A stretch of DNA of 51,367 nt from Basidiobolus meristosporus CBS 931.73 (GCA_002104905.1 MCFE01000630.1:1-51367), one strand, 5' to 3'; shown: positions 30,483 to 42,488, counted from the first letter of the stretch. Notes: generated by a model from the sequence alone, not told the origin. Numbers and translations are program-made.

Positions 30483-32119
30483 CTAGTTCAGCGGTGATGG
30501 CCAAAATCAGCCATTTCCGGAGCAAACCAATCGGCTCCATGGAAATTGGGCTTCAATCTACATAGGTCGAAAGAACCTTATAGAATCAACATATTAAAGG
30601 AAATGTGCGGTGCGTCTCGCGAACTTCGTCCTAGGCTTCCGTGGGTAAAGCGGAAGCTGAGATCAAGGTGCGAGGACGCCGCGTAGCTCGAGCTACTTGC
30701 TTCCAATGACAATGGCACCTCTGCTGAGTCCATTCAACAAGAAACATGCTATGCTGCAAGTATTCGGAGTATCTCCAGCTTCTAGTAATTGTTCCTGCGA
30801 AGTGGGTACTGTAGGACCTCAACCCTGTTGACATAGCCACCAACGCGATCAACAGAAGAATTCTCGCAACACAGCAATTACACCATTTACAGCGTTGTTA
30901 TTGAGGAGCCCGCATTCGTCCGTTCGAAATCGCCATATATAGATGGCCGGTAGATCTAGAATAGAAACTATCCTACCATATATGCACAAAGTCAAATGTT
31001 AATTTCCAATCACCGTGGAGAGGCTTGGTATTCCATTGGCCACGAACGCAGAAACTTTAAAACCCTGTAAATGGTCTAAGTGTCCGCTTGGAATGTCGGA
31101 GATTAAATGGCCGTGTTAATTCTAGAGCCCGTTGGCTATTCGGACCTGGCAGCTGCCTGGTACTATGTGTAGCCATGCGCATTAGACAGCCTGCTTCCAA
31201 ACACAGCGTAAATGCCCATGAATAGGTACATATTGTTTCTTTTGGCCACCGATACTCGTATCCATGTGTCTAGAAGGCCCACATGGGCGGACAATTTACT
31301 GGGATTTCCCCTCGCCCACATGGGCTACGCATCTGTCGGCGTAGATCGGTGGCCTTCCACGACTGAAGTGCAGTCAACGTAAGTGCATATTCAACCCATT
31401 TCGATGGATGGTAAGGAATTCATGATTGCCTTGGTGGAAAAATAGGCTCACTTTGTATGAAGCGATCGCGACCATCTCCACAAATGGTCACTTGTAGAAA
31501 GTCCGACCGTCCCGATCAGGAAAATTAAACCAACTTTGGAAATACTACTAACCCACTCGGTGAGGAACTCCGACAGGCTTCACTTGGCCAAGGACAGTGC
31601 GGACTGAAGCGTCTGCCGGGACCGTCTGAGAATTGTCCACGCTTGATTTCCTAACTGGCCGTTTGATTTGGGGATGGGAATTGGTCAGAATCTGGCCCTT
31701 TTGAATTACACATCGGCTTAGACCTAATCTATGCAGCATTGTGCCTGATGTGGTGTGAGAGCGGCTTATCGGGGTTGCGGAGACTCGGTAAGAGAGTAAG
31801 AGGGTAAGAGAGGGAGGATGATGCAAATCAAATTCTTAAACCAGAATTAAGACCAACCACACTTTTCATCTGATGGTGTCTAAAACGGCGGTAAATAAGA
31901 CAGCTTGTTTGAACTCTGATTAATTGATATCTGCACAAGTGCCATCGGGATGATTTCTTTTCACCCGCGATACAGCCCTCCATGGTCCATCATTCTGTGG
32001 GAGCGAAACCTCAAGATTGACTGGAAGCTAATTCGATTAAACTAGGTCTTTAATAAAGATCGACACAATGGAAACGAAGTATAAATCATTGCTTTGCGAG
32101 TCAACCCACCCTCCCATCA
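30483..32119. other. divergent intergenic region between hexokinase and the CCCH gene
   Basis: About 1.7 kb separates two promoters that point away from each other. No open frame of note. A purine-rich plus-strand run of GTAAGAG units occurs at 31790-31815. Nothing else stands out. Confidence 0.4.
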
Positions 32120-32128
32120 CTATATATA
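32120..32128 (+). promoter_or_regulatory. TATA box of the CCCH zinc-finger gene
   Basis: CTATATATAC on the plus strand lies 66-74 bp upstream of the ATG at 32194, the same spacing as the hexokinase promoter. Confidence 0.6.
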
Positions 32129-32193
32129 CAAGCGCTGCGTCTCACGGTTGCTTGTACACTTGGTTCCACTAGATCATCCGGTCGAACGCGTCG

Positions 32194-32974
32194 ATGCCCA
32201 GTGATTCCTCTCATTGTCCAGTTGCCATTTCCTGGATTGATCAAGAACCGGGCGGTGCGTGGGATACCACCTCAGGTAAATAAGCATCACCAAGTACTTA
32301 GCATTCATACTTCTCACCACCCGTGTCTACATTAACGAAGACACGCCAGGTAAACAAAGTTCCAAGGGAAGCCCCGCAAAGCACCTAATCGCCGGGAGGA
32401 AAGAGGGGCGACGCATGAACAAAATGATTGTCCTCTACAAAACCGAACTTTGCCGTAGTTTCGGGGAAACGTCTTCCTGTCGGTAAGTAAGCCCCCTTAT
32501 CCAAGGAATATTGGCGTGTTCTTCTAACGCACCGCGACCTCAAGCTACGGTCTAAAATGCCAGTTTGCCCACGGTACCCACGAACTACGCCCGGTCAGCC
32601 GCCACCCCAAGTACAAAACCCTCTTTTGTAAAGCATTCTGGGAACAAGGCTCCTGCCCATATGGACAGCGATGTTGCTTCGTTCATATCTCCTCTTGCTC
32701 GTCCGATACCGACCCGTCAGAGAGCAACTTCAGCGATGCTGATAGTCTGGAAAATTTCTCTGGCTCCGACTCCCTGCCTAACCTTCCCACCGACTCCACC
32801 AAATCTTGGTGGAACCACACCACTGCCTACGACGCACTTTCTCCCCATCCCATGAGCCGCATCCAGGGACCAATCCATGGTAAGGAGTGTCTATGGGAGA
32901 AGATAGCCTATCCGGAAAACCCACTGGCCAGATGTCGGCTACCGATCTTCCGCAAACTGAGTGAACAAACCTAA
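32194..32974 (+). CDS. TTP/TIS11-type tandem CCCH zinc-finger protein (3 exons)
   Basis: Exons 32194-32275, 32341-32482 and 32545-32974; donors GTAAAT and GTAAGT. The second acceptor could instead be the CAG at 32347-32349, which removes three codons in frame. The product is 217 (or 214) residues. Two zinc fingers in tandem: first lead-in 'YKTELC' then C-x8-C-x5-C-x3-H, second lead-in 'YKTLFC' then C-x8-C-x5-C-x3-H, with exactly 18 residues between fingers. That geometry is specific to tristetraprolin/Cth1/Zfs1 proteins, which bind UAUUUA elements in mRNA 3' ends and recruit deadenylation factors. The intron between exons 2 and 3 falls inside finger 1, between its second Cys and its YGLKC turn. 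An acidic Ser-rich linker follows ('[19 protein letters not shown]'). The C-terminus is short and basic. Zinc ligands are all present. mRNA targets unknown. Confidence 0.88.
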
Positions 32975-33694
32975 CGATGCGTCGTACGCATGTCCAACCA
33001 CCTTCGGGGAGGGATTCCTTCATTTGTTACCGAATTGAACGTATCTGCCATCTCCTCCGTTCCCATATCAATCGATCGATTGCGGGTTGACCCGACGGAG
33101 GGGATCCGTTCCTGACCAACTCTTCACCAATGCTTTACACCCACTCCGCGTAGCCAAGACCCACCAGTAAACTAAGCCGATTAACCGAAATAAATGCTCC
33201 ATGTTCATGGGTCAAAGCGCCCCCATTCCGTACAGATTCCCGGTGGCATGGACCAGGCCATCGTCACTCAAGCAGTAGAATATCCAAGGTTTAATTTTGA
33301 TTATACCGAAACACGAAGCTGAAGCAAAGGGCCTCTCTAAAGATTAGTCTTAAGGGTGGGAATGGTGGTTCTTGCGAAGAGAAGAAGCAGTGTCGAGTGA
33401 ATATATAGAACAGTGGAGGGGGGGGGTTTGGAACAAAAGATGACTTATTACAACCAATTGAAAAAATGAACAAGAATGCAAATGGAATGTTCCTACGAAC
33501 GAGATCAAAAAACTGATAGGTAGTGGCATTGTTTTGTGGTTACGATGGATAGACGTGGGTTAGTAATATAATTAGAGCTGGGGAGGAGCAGCAAGTCTCC
33601 TCCCATCTGGTTGCGGGCGAAAACGTCCGCATTCTACCAATGGATCAACGATGTTAGTGGGCAGCGAAAATGGACCAAAACTTTTCGGCTGCCG
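32975..33694. other. convergent intergenic region
   Basis: It lies between the 3' ends of the CCCH gene and the MFSD1-like gene. A G run at 33418-33427 is present. No coding or RNA gene recognised. Confidence 0.4.
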
Positions 33695-35635
33695 TTAATG
33701 GGTGGCTGCCCCGTAGAATATAGGGAATTCCGCGGTACGGATGAGGGGGGCTTTTTCCCGACGCCAGGTTCCGACGGTGGTTCGACTTTCGTCGTAACTG
33801 CTGCGCGAGTTTTCTAGGTTGGCTTCCGAATCGCCATACACCTCCTCGGTCTCCTCGTAGTAATCATCATCGGTATCCGTGAAATCAAGCTCGTCGTGGA
33901 GTCCGTTGCCGCTGCACATGGTACGAGAAAGGATCCCACCTCCCCACCAGGAGTCGACCAACCACAGAGCAAGCAGCCCGATCAACCCCGCGCATATGAC
34001 CGCCCCCAAGAATGTTTCAACCCACACGTACTGCGAGTTCTGGATCACTAATGGAGCAACGATCAACGGCGCAACACTAAGGAATGTATTCAAAACAGAT
34101 GTGGCGACTGCGTACGCAGTGGCGAGATAGCCTTCTTCAACAAACAGTGCAATGGCAGGCCAGAAAAACTACACTCGGAATGAGAAGTCAATTAGAGTAT
34201 ACTACGAGCTACACAGATTCACTTACCGAGGCGTAAAGAGCGGACATGCATCCAAGGCTGATCAATCCAGGCAGTGGCGACCAGGAGGCAAAGGCGAATG
34301 ACCAATGTACAAAGCCGATGGTGCCAGCACAAAGAATCATAATCGGCATACGGCACCCAACGAGATTGGTCAGAACCCCCGAAAATGGGAGCAGCAGGGT
34401 GGAGAGGAGGTCAGGCACTGCAAGTAAAGCACCAGCGGTGATGGGGTCCCTTCCGAGCCATTTCTTCTGGAAAAAGTCGGAGCCTATATTCATTGCGTGG
34501 GGAGAGACGTCAGTACACAGCAACGCTGAGGCACCAGTGAAAGCCACTTACCAACGTTGATCAATGGGATGGTTGAGCCGTAGAAGCTGAAATGTACAGA
34601 TGAATGAATATGGGTCCACCTCGGCAAAGGGTTAGCAATAGCTTACCAAATCATTACAAAGCAGAGGATCCAGAACTCTGTAGGGAATCGGTATAGGTCG
34701 GAGAGCTTCATCTGCTGCTCCAAACGATCGCAGGGCCTGCAAGAGCCATCCGAAAAGCCCGAAAAGTAGCTACTCCGGATGTTTCCATTCTCCGGAACCC
34801 CCATGAATTGGCCGCTGAATCGCTTGTTGCCCGAGATGCTCATCACCAGCCTCTGGCGGATCTTGATCTTCACTCGGGCTTCACCCGCATAGTCGGCCAG
34901 AATGAATAGCAGTGCACAGATACCAGAGAACACGCACATCACTAGCCCAAAGCAAGATGCAGTGGCTACCCCGCCATACCTCTCGGCGATGTATGGACTC
35001 ACCAAGTCATTGAACACTGAGCCTAATCGAGCAAAGCATAGGTTGATTCCGAGGGCGAAGCCGAGTTCCTTGGCGTTGAACCAATGATACGTGATCCGGG
35101 CCTGGGCTATGCCCAACGACTCCCCGCCTACACCGAGGATCAATCGGCCCATTAGAACGAGGGGGAACATGCGCATTACCAAGCCGACTGTAAACAGGAG
35201 TTGACCGCATATAACCACCCCGGAGAGAGCAAGGAAACTCTTCCGGGCACCTGTCGATACAAGATCTTGTTAGCGGCGTATCTGACCAAGAGCAGGCCAA
35301 GAGGGCGGGCTTACCATGTTTGTCAATGAGTGGACCCATGGCAAAGGGGAGGAAAATGTTGGGGATGGAATACACCACGTACATCAGAGCCAGCTGATAC
35401 TGCCAATGATCGTAATTGGAGCCTAGATATTCCATCAACTGCCCATTAAGAGCAGCGGGCATATCATACGCCTATCACAGGTTAGTTCCAAGGGCATTTT
35501 AAGAGCGGTAGACAAACTACTCACGTAATAGTTTCCGGTTAATGAGAGGGCGCTTAGGCCTAGCACTATCCATCGGCCATAGCTTCTGGACGGTATAGAG
35601 ATTTCGGCTAAGTTAAGGGTCTCATTGCCTGACAT
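33695..35635 (-). CDS. MFSD1-like major facilitator transporter (6 exons)
   Basis: Exons on the minus strand: 35525-35635, 35315-35471, 34647-35250, 34552-34586 (35 nt), 34227-34483, 33695-34168. The five introns are 53-68 nt, all GT..AG. Joined length is 1,638 nt, 545 residues, in frame throughout. The fold is a 12-span major facilitator. The motif-A loop 'GPLIDKHGARK' spans the second exon junction, and 'LILGVGGESLGIAQA' and 'GFALGINLCFARLGSV' match MFSD1, a lysosomal dipeptide exporter in animals with fungal and amoebal relatives. A central cytosolic loop of about 70 residues separates the halves. The acidic, Tyr/Glu-rich C-terminal tail (about 75 residues) contains 'EKAPLI', an [DE]xxxL[LI] sorting signal. 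Likely a vacuolar or endosomal membrane protein; the substrate is inferred by family only. Confidence 0.88.
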
Positions 35636-38351
35636 AACTGACTAATTGTTAAGAGCAATATGGGAAAGACGGATAGAACGAGGGTTGTGAGAGTTGTGGC
35701 AGCAAGAATGTCGAACGGGTACAGGTAACTCTAGAGTAAAGGGTACTTTAGGATAAAGCAGCATGGAGCCGAAGTGTGGAAGTGGTTACCTTATTTGCAA
35801 AGACACGGGGCGCTTTATGACAGAGGTAGAAGGGTGGAGTGTATTTACGCTAAAAAGGGAATATGTGCAATATGGGTTTGTCTTTATACCACAGTTGAGT
35901 GGGCCAGTTTAATGGAGTGTGAATTTAATGGGCTTGAGGTGTGGTTTAATAGAGGGCTACTGAATAGGAACAAATGCGACAAACCAGGAAATTATAAGGG
36001 GTGCGGTGTAAGATGCGAAAAGTGCTATTTGAAGAGGCAAAAGGGGCGTGAAACGAAGAGCAGCGTAGGGTCACTGATGATATACCTTAGAATTGGAGGA
36101 TTACCAAGCCATCTCGCATCCTGTACCTGCAAAATTAGTACCAATTAAATGGTTGCCTATTTAGTTAAGAATGGATTCCAAATATGACCCACCCAATTAA
36201 TGATTTATGCCCGCGTTTGGTAATTCCAAATTCAACCTCGAGGGCAACAATATGAAGTGTGGGAAGTCTGTCCAATTAGTTTCAGCTACTTGTTTCCAGA
36301 GCACCAACCCTATCCCAGTGTTTCTTAATATAGGGATAGTACATGCCCAATATACTGTTTCATGTGAATCTTGATTCGTGACAGCAATCTTTGGTGCGCG
36401 ACGTGAGGGCAAGGGCAGTTCACACCCCAGGCTTGGAGGCAGAGTTACTTGACGAATAAGAATGCTTGCTGCTAACATGCATCCAGATTTTCTGGACAAA
36501 ACTTGATTAGGTTTGTGATTATTTCTAGTATTTGAGTCTTATCTTACTGGTCAGAGTTGGGGACTCCATACTCAACAAGAATGCAGCCTACGCTATCAAA
36601 AATAAGTGGCTAAGCATGCATTCCTGGTGCAACGCTGGTGCAGTGCCGAAATCCCACCCTCTCTCTAGCCTACAAAGCTCATAAGCCCAGCGAACCAAGC
36701 AGGCATGCATCTGCCGTCCACGTTTGAGCAAAGACGCGCACTGGGCAACACTGGCGGGTAAGTGCTGCCCAGGTCTGTAGGGGTGGTGAGATATACAACG
36801 TGTCAGATATGCCGCCCACGGCTTGAAAGGGTATTGTTCGAGGTGCCAAAATGGGTTTTTTTCTTTTGGGGCTTTCGAAGTCTGAGCGTATTGTCCTCCC
36901 CAATGACGAGATGAAAATCGTGCTACCGGAAGGCCAGCAGGTTTTCCACATCATATGGTTACCAAACACGTCAATATCCCATCAGCATATTTACAATGCA
37001 ATGGGGAGGTAAAGTTAATAGAATCTGCAGTGCAGAACAGGTTATTTCCGTGGATTGCTATGATTGTGTTTGGTTAACAAAAGATTGAGGCAACCAATTT
37101 ATGGCTCATATAGCTCGTCATCATCTCAGTATGAGTGGGCTCTACGAGCAGAAACTGCAGAATAGGATAGCCGCGTATTGTCAGGTTTGTTGCTTTCGAC
37201 TAGATTGTGTATCCATCAAATCAGATGTGTAGATTACAGAATGAAAGGCAAACTACATCTAGATGTGACGTCATGCGTTGGTCCCAATCGCTGCTGCATA
37301 AAAAACCCGATATCTAGATCCCAACAGCTTTCCAGCAAGCATTCGGCCGACCATAGTAACCCGCCTATGGCAGTGGATAGGTGCTCGGTTTGGCCTACAA
37401 CACGTGCTTGAGGCAAACAGCCAAGCAGTCAGTTCAATAGGGCTTTATAGCTTTGCCTGTTGCGTACGCTTGACTGGATCCTGCGCATGGCCACTCGCTG
37501 CAGCCCAAATAGGGAATGCAAACGCATGGCTAGGGTCTCAACTGTATTCCAATACCTGGATATGTGGAGGTAGGAGTTTTCTGCGTAGATCTTCCCCGAG
37601 GCCAATCCACCCCTAATTCTCAGGTGGATGCCCAAGTAACCAACCTACTCCGAGAAATAGCAAATATGAAATACCGGAAGTCCGACTCACATCATCATCT
37701 AGTCGATCGTGCCGATGAGGTGCATACGTAAGGGTCGAATGCTAGGTGTCCTAGAATACCTGGATTAATTGGGAAACAAGCGCTTATCTGATCATGCAAC
37801 ATGCCCATTTACTCTATCGAGTCTGCTGACACCAATGCTCAGGCAGATATTTTGGGAAAGCTGTGGCCACTCAGCTTTGGTTGGGCTTTCGTTCGCGTAC
37901 ACTTCGGAACATCTTTATAAACACCATTGCCGATGCCATTGTGATCAATAAGCGCTTGTGCTGTATAAGTATCGCGTGGTTGAAGGGTAGGCACATGTAA
38001 CAATGAAACCAATGGGCAAAGTGGGGGATTCGTATTACCAGACGACAAATTGGAGCTACGTAAGCCTGCTCTTTGTTCCGCCAATCATTTCGCCTCGCCT
38101 ATATTGGTCGATTGCCTGCCTGCACTGCTGCATCGCAACCCTTTCAAACAAAACGAACGCAATTCTGCATGGCCACTGAAGTGTTTATCTAAAATATGCA
38201 TAGCTTTATTCTGTTTGTTAAACGCAAGAATGTGTGGATTATAGAGCAGCTTTCTTTTAGTAGGAGTCGGCTGAAAGTAGTGGTGGTGATGGTAGAGCGG
38301 CTACTCGCTTATGGTCATTCGAATATTCGGCATCTTCTCTTCGCGGACGGT
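35636..38351. other. 2.7-kb intergenic region, no recognised gene
   Basis: A 124-codon plus-strand frame at 35774-36148 is Cys-rich near its end but has skewed AT-rich codon use and no family. A TATA-like TTTATAAAC at about 37913 has no obvious gene after it. No repeats shared with the transposon block were seen. Confidence 0.4.
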
Positions 38352-39608
38352 TTACTCGCGCTCGAAGATTCCACACATTCCCATACCAGTTCCAATGCAC
38401 ATGCTGACGGCGCCAACCTTCTTCCCTTGTCTCTTGAGCTCGGGAAGTAGTGTGGCAATTTGACGGGCACCTGTGCATCCCAGAGGATGACCAAGGGCGA
38501 GAGCTCCTCCCTTAGGATTCACCTTCTTTGGATCAAGCTTGAGGGTTTCTATACAGTAAACGGCTTGTGAAGCGAAGGCCTCATTCAGCTCGATGATATC
38601 AAGATCCTGGACCTGAATACCAGCCTTCTTGACTGCCGCGGGGATGGCGAAGGCTGGTCCAATGCCCATAACGTTAGGTGGGACACCAACGACAGCGGCG
38701 GACACATACTTGCCCAAGATGGGGAGGTTGAGCTTCTCAGCAGTTTTACGCTTCATCAGCAAGACGGCGGCGGCACCATCAGATACCTGTGAGGCATTAC
38801 CAGCCGTGGTAGTGCCAGTCTTGGAGAAAGCGGGTCTGAGCTTGCTCAATGATGCCAGATCAACGCCTCTGCGGATACCATCATCGGCTTTGACTGTGAT
38901 CTCTTTCTCATTGCCCTCTTTGTCGGTGGTGTTGACTGTGACTGGGATGATTTCTTCGTCGAACAAGCCTTCCTCTTGAGCTTTGGCTGCCTTGGCATGG
39001 GATTCCACTGCCATTTGATCTTGCTTTTCGCGAGAGACACCAAACTGCTTGGCAACATTTTCGGAGGTGATACCCATAGGGATGAGGCAGTCAGCAGCAG
39101 CTTCCACAGCACTAACCTTGTCGGATACAGTGTCAGGGCTGGCGGTTGGTCCATAATCCAAGGTCATCGACTCAGTACCAGCACCAATACCAATATCAAT
39201 CAAACCGGATTGGATGGAGCTGGCAACCTGGACAACAGCTTGGAGACCAGAGGAGCACTGGCGATTGACAGTCATGACAGCAGCTTTTTCGGGGATTCCA
39301 GCGTACAATACGGCCATTCTGGCTACGGTGGCCCCTCCGCCTCTGGGCAAGACATTACCCACTACAACATCGTCGATAAGCTTGGGGTCGAGTTTGGTCT
39401 TCTCCAGAGTTGCCTTCAACACGGCTCCCAATAATTCTTCAGCGTGAACATCTTTGAATCCACCCTTTCTGGCGCGGGTGATAGGGGTACGCAATGCCGA
39501 AACAATGACAACATCGTCGGGCGACTTGACACCAATCTTTGTGGGAGTGGCGGTGGTGGAGATGTGGGAAGCGAGTTGTCCGAGTCTTTGGTTAGCGTTG
39601 GATGACAT
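38352..39608 (-). CDS. POT1: peroxisomal 3-ketoacyl-CoA thiolase
   Basis: An intronless 418-residue thiolase, ATG at 39606-39608. It performs the last step of beta-oxidation, cleaving 3-ketoacyl-CoA with CoA to acetyl-CoA. The catalytic set is complete: Cys118 in 'NRQCSSGLQ', His374 in 'GHPLGCTGAR', Cys404 in 'SMCIGTGMG', and 'LNEAFA' at 341-346. The N-terminus carries a peroxisomal PTS2 signal, R8-L9-x5-H15-I16 ('RLGQLASHI'), so import through Pex7 is expected; yeast Pot1 has the same type of tag. The PTS2 argues against the cytosolic acetoacetyl-CoA thiolase (Erg10) reading. A TATA-like CATAAAAG lies about 95 bp upstream. No frameshift or missing residue. The symbol follows yeast usage. Confidence 0.95.
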   Translation of the reverse strand: MSSNANQRLGQLASHISTTATPTKIGVKSPDDVVIVSALRTPITRARKGGFKDVHAEELLGAVLKATLEKTKLDPKLIDDVVVGNVLPRGGGATVARMAVLYAGIPEKAAVMTVNRQCSSGLQAVVQVASSIQSGLIDIGIGAGTESMTLDYGPTASPDTVSDKVSAVEAAADCLIPMGITSENVAKQFGVSREKQDQMAVESHAKAAKAQEEGLFDEEIIPVTVNTTDKEGNEKEITVKADDGIRRGVDLASLSKLRPAFSKTGTTTAGNASQVSDGAAAVLLMKRKTAEKLNLPILGKYVSAAVVGVPPNVMGIGPAFAIPAAVKKAGIQVQDLDIIELNEAFASQAVYCIETLKLDPKKVNPKGGALALGHPLGCTGARQIATLLPELKRQGKKVGAVSMCIGTGMGMCGIFERE

Positions 39609-39700
39609 GATCGATATGAGGGTTCAAGAGAGACTTTGGGGGAGAGTTCTATTGATGAGAGGCGGACGATTTCTGGTTGGGAGGGACCAGGGAAGCGGTA

Positions 39701-39708
39701 CTTTTATG
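39701..39708 (-). promoter_or_regulatory. TATA-like box of the thiolase gene
   Basis: CATAAAAG on the minus strand, about 93-100 bp upstream of the thiolase ATG. Confidence 0.4.
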
Positions 39709-41691
39709 GAGAATCGCACCGTGGGTGTGAAAAGGGGTTATGTCAGGAGGACAAATTCTTAGTAAGTGGAAATTGAATGGGAGTATAATTTTGGATGGGC
39801 CCGAAACCCCATTACACAGTGCAAGGTAATCACAAGCCCATGATTATTTGATTTCTTGCGATCAATATGATGCTGGTTTGGTGAAACCGTATTAGTCACC
39901 GAATGTTGATTGGGTGGTGGAACTATTCATAATGAATAAGGTTTAGCATTTCATAATCATAAACACAACCCTGATTCCGAATGTTCCGCTTCACAGCGGA
40001 CCACAGGGACATCAGACCACCAGATCGTCGTTGTCCGCGAAATAAGGCTCCAATATGGACCGCATCATGTGTACTGAGCCGTTCCTGTTGATTACATGTG
40101 AAAGTGAATCAACCATCAGTTCATTCACATGATACCCAATCCTTTATCACATGAAATTCATGACGCATCTTAGATCGTGGATATGGATACTAGAAGACAA
40201 TTCAGTTACTACAGCAGGGTTTCCTGTGGTTGGGGATTCTCTTGGAGCCGATGCTGTACTCTGATAGCCAGACACGGGGTTATTGGAGCGTACATGCTAT
40301 ACGCACGTGGGGCTAGCACCGATAGCGCTGAGCACTTTCCAGAGTAGCATATACATCTCGGATAGCAAACCACTAGCCCAGCGCTCACAACTGTAGTCTG
40401 GATGGGTATCCTATAGCCACTACTATTGCTATTTGTTTGGGCCACTAAGGTCCAGTCATTATGCATCAACTGACATTCCATGGTGATGAAGTATACTGGT
40501 GTACATGGGCTTTGAATCTGTGCCAACAAAGCACCCTATGTTGACAGTGTCCTCTAACTCAATTACATCCATTGACTTGCATCCCCATATATTCCCAAGC
40601 ATGGGCATGTCAGTACTCATCAAATACTGTAAAATAGATACACAAGATATGTAAGCCTTGAGATTTGCTTGTGTAGTTTTAGGGCAAACTGCTGGATACT
40701 ATTGCTCAAAACAGTAAACTGGAGGCCATTGATTACACGAGTAATTCCGCTGAAGCCTATTGAATGCACTCTCGTTAGGAAGCATATATACATATGCAGT
40801 TACTGAATTACTAGGAGCACATGGTGCGATAGTGGTCAGCATAAATGTATATATCTCGTATCACTCTGTGACCTTTATGCTAACTGATAACACCCCAATC
40901 TAAACTACTCCCAGTTTAAAATCCTCAGCCAAGATAATCTTCTCTGGTAATGGGCACACGAGCCGACTCCAATATTCCGTGCCCACCATGAGCAGTGTGT
41001 AAACCACATGGACATTTGATGGAAACGGTAAATAGATGACTCAATATTTGGGCCATAAGCAATCATGTGGAAATGACGTATCCGGGTAAGTAGAGGGTAT
41101 TTGGAATTACGTAACTGGACTGAGCTTTGGATGCTACGGCTTAGACATGGGGCCGCAATCTAGCACAGGTAAGCTCGGTAAATGCTTATATGAAGCTGGC
41201 TTGGATTACGCGCGCTTGATACAGTAGAATTGGAATGTTTGGAGGCTATAAATAGAGGCAGACGGATCATCGTAGCAACTGCATTTGAAACCAGCGCCTT
41301 TGTCCAATTCAAGAACCCCAGCAACTCAATATTACATTAGGTTTGCCCATCCAATCGTACCGGCCCAAATGAATATACCGACCAGTAAGAAGACCTCTGT
41401 TTATATTACCAACTAGTTTATTCCGCTGTATTACATGGAAAGTATTAGCATCCTAGCAATATTACATTTCTCATCAGATTTGCTGATGACCATGACTTGT
41501 CTGAGTGGTGACATTCGGTTGCATCTCAAGAGATTGTTCTTCAACTTCGCTTAATTATGTACAAAGAATCCGGATTATATTGAATGCTTTTGGTATGGGA
41601 TGTGGGAATGGGATCGGGGATTATATGAAGCTATGTAAAATATCTACTTCTCCTGAGGCGACCTAGGCTGAAGCTGAGCGGTGCCAAGTGC
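39709..41691. other. intergenic, with an orphan plus-strand TATA box
   Basis: No supported gene. A perfect TATAAATAG at 41248-41256 (plus) is followed 115 bp later by an ATG at 41372 that opens only 15 codons before a stop, with a GTAAGA donor match inside. This may be the promoter and first exon of a small spliced gene, or of a dead one. Confidence 0.35.
41248..41256 (+). promoter_or_regulatory. orphan TATA box
   Basis: GGCTATAAATAGAGG context on the plus strand, as strong as the boxes before the secreted protein and the second cyclin, but without a clear reading frame downstream. Confidence 0.4.
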
Positions 41692-42396
41692 TCAGGTCAG
41701 CTTTACTACGCAATTCGTCAGTGCGCACTGGAGGTTTCCTTCGTATACCTGGGAGGCGCTGCAAATGGTGTTGCGCGAGAACTGCATGTTTTGGCACAGG
41801 TTCGGGTCAGGAAGCAATGACTGAATCACCCAGTTTTTGAAAATCACGTCTCCACTCGCGACCATACCATCTGGGATTTGCAGGCCAAGGGAGGCGATTC
41901 TCTGGGGGACGTTTTGCAGGTCCATGCTAATAGTGGATGTTTCCGAGGTGGCCATATTGGTAGCATACACGCTCCAGACACTGTTGCTCTTGCGGAATTG
42001 GATGTATATCTCTTGTCCCGGGCTGACACTCAAGGGATTCGTTCGTTGACAGGTCATGCTTCCGTCGATGTATTCAGAAGCAACGGTTGGTGTTTCGAGG
42101 GCAGAGTTCCCAGCAGCATTGCAGCTAGGGTTGTAGGAGAGCGAAGAGCGCAAGAATTGCGATCCTTCAGAGGGTTGAATGCCAGCCCAAGCAAAGAATG
42201 AGCCGGCGTTGGTGGAGGGCTTCAAGGGGACGACCATCACGACGTCCATGGCTGCGATTTCGTTGTTCCCAAGCAGTGATAGAGAAGCACCAACACTTCC
42301 GGTCAGGGGTACGGCAGCGGTGCTGATGTCAATGGGGATTGAATTTACCACTCCACAAATTAACGCAAATAATAGAAGTGCTACAGGTATTTTCAT
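41692..42396 (-). CDS. small secreted protein, unknown function
   Basis: A 234-residue single-exon protein. The N-terminus 'MKIPVALLLFALICGVVNS' is a clear signal peptide with likely cleavage after Ser19. The mature part has no membrane span and six cysteines, two in the middle ('NPSCNAAG', 'GSMTCQR') and four clustered at the C-terminus ('NLCQNM', 'TICSAS', 'LQCALTNC'), suggesting three disulfides. The body is Ser/Thr/Val/Ile-rich with alternating hydrophobic residues ('EIYIQFRKSNSVWSVY', 'GDVIFKNWVIQS'), as in beta-sandwich (concanavalin-like) extracellular proteins. I do not recognise the family and that fold remark is inference. A TATA box lies about 95-100 bp upstream. Probably wall-associated or secreted into the environment or a host. 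Confidence 0.75.
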   Translation of the reverse strand: MKIPVALLLFALICGVVNSIPIDISTAAVPLTGSVGASLSLLGNNEIAAMDVVMVVPLKPSTNAGSFFAWAGIQPSEGSQFLRSSLSYNPSCNAAGNSALETPTVASEYIDGSMTCQRTNPLSVSPGQEIYIQFRKSNSVWSVYATNMATSETSTISMDLQNVPQRIASLGLQIPDGMVASGDVIFKNWVIQSLLPDPNLCQNMQFSRNTICSASQVYEGNLQCALTNCVVKLT

Positions 42397-42488
42397 CTAT
42401 GTCTAAAGATATTAAGATATTAATCAAGCTCGCTCTTCGATAAAAAGGTATCAACCAGAAACAACGGTTGACCTCAGCTGCGCTGAAG

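Noticed and set aside
35774-36148. 124-codon Cys-rich plus-strand frame
   Set aside because: AT-rich codon use unlike neighbouring genes, no signal peptide or domain; kept only as a remark in the intergenic entry.
38629-39447. Plus-strand frames opposite the thiolase gene
   Set aside because: Shadows of a high-quality coding sequence; no independent start context or domain.
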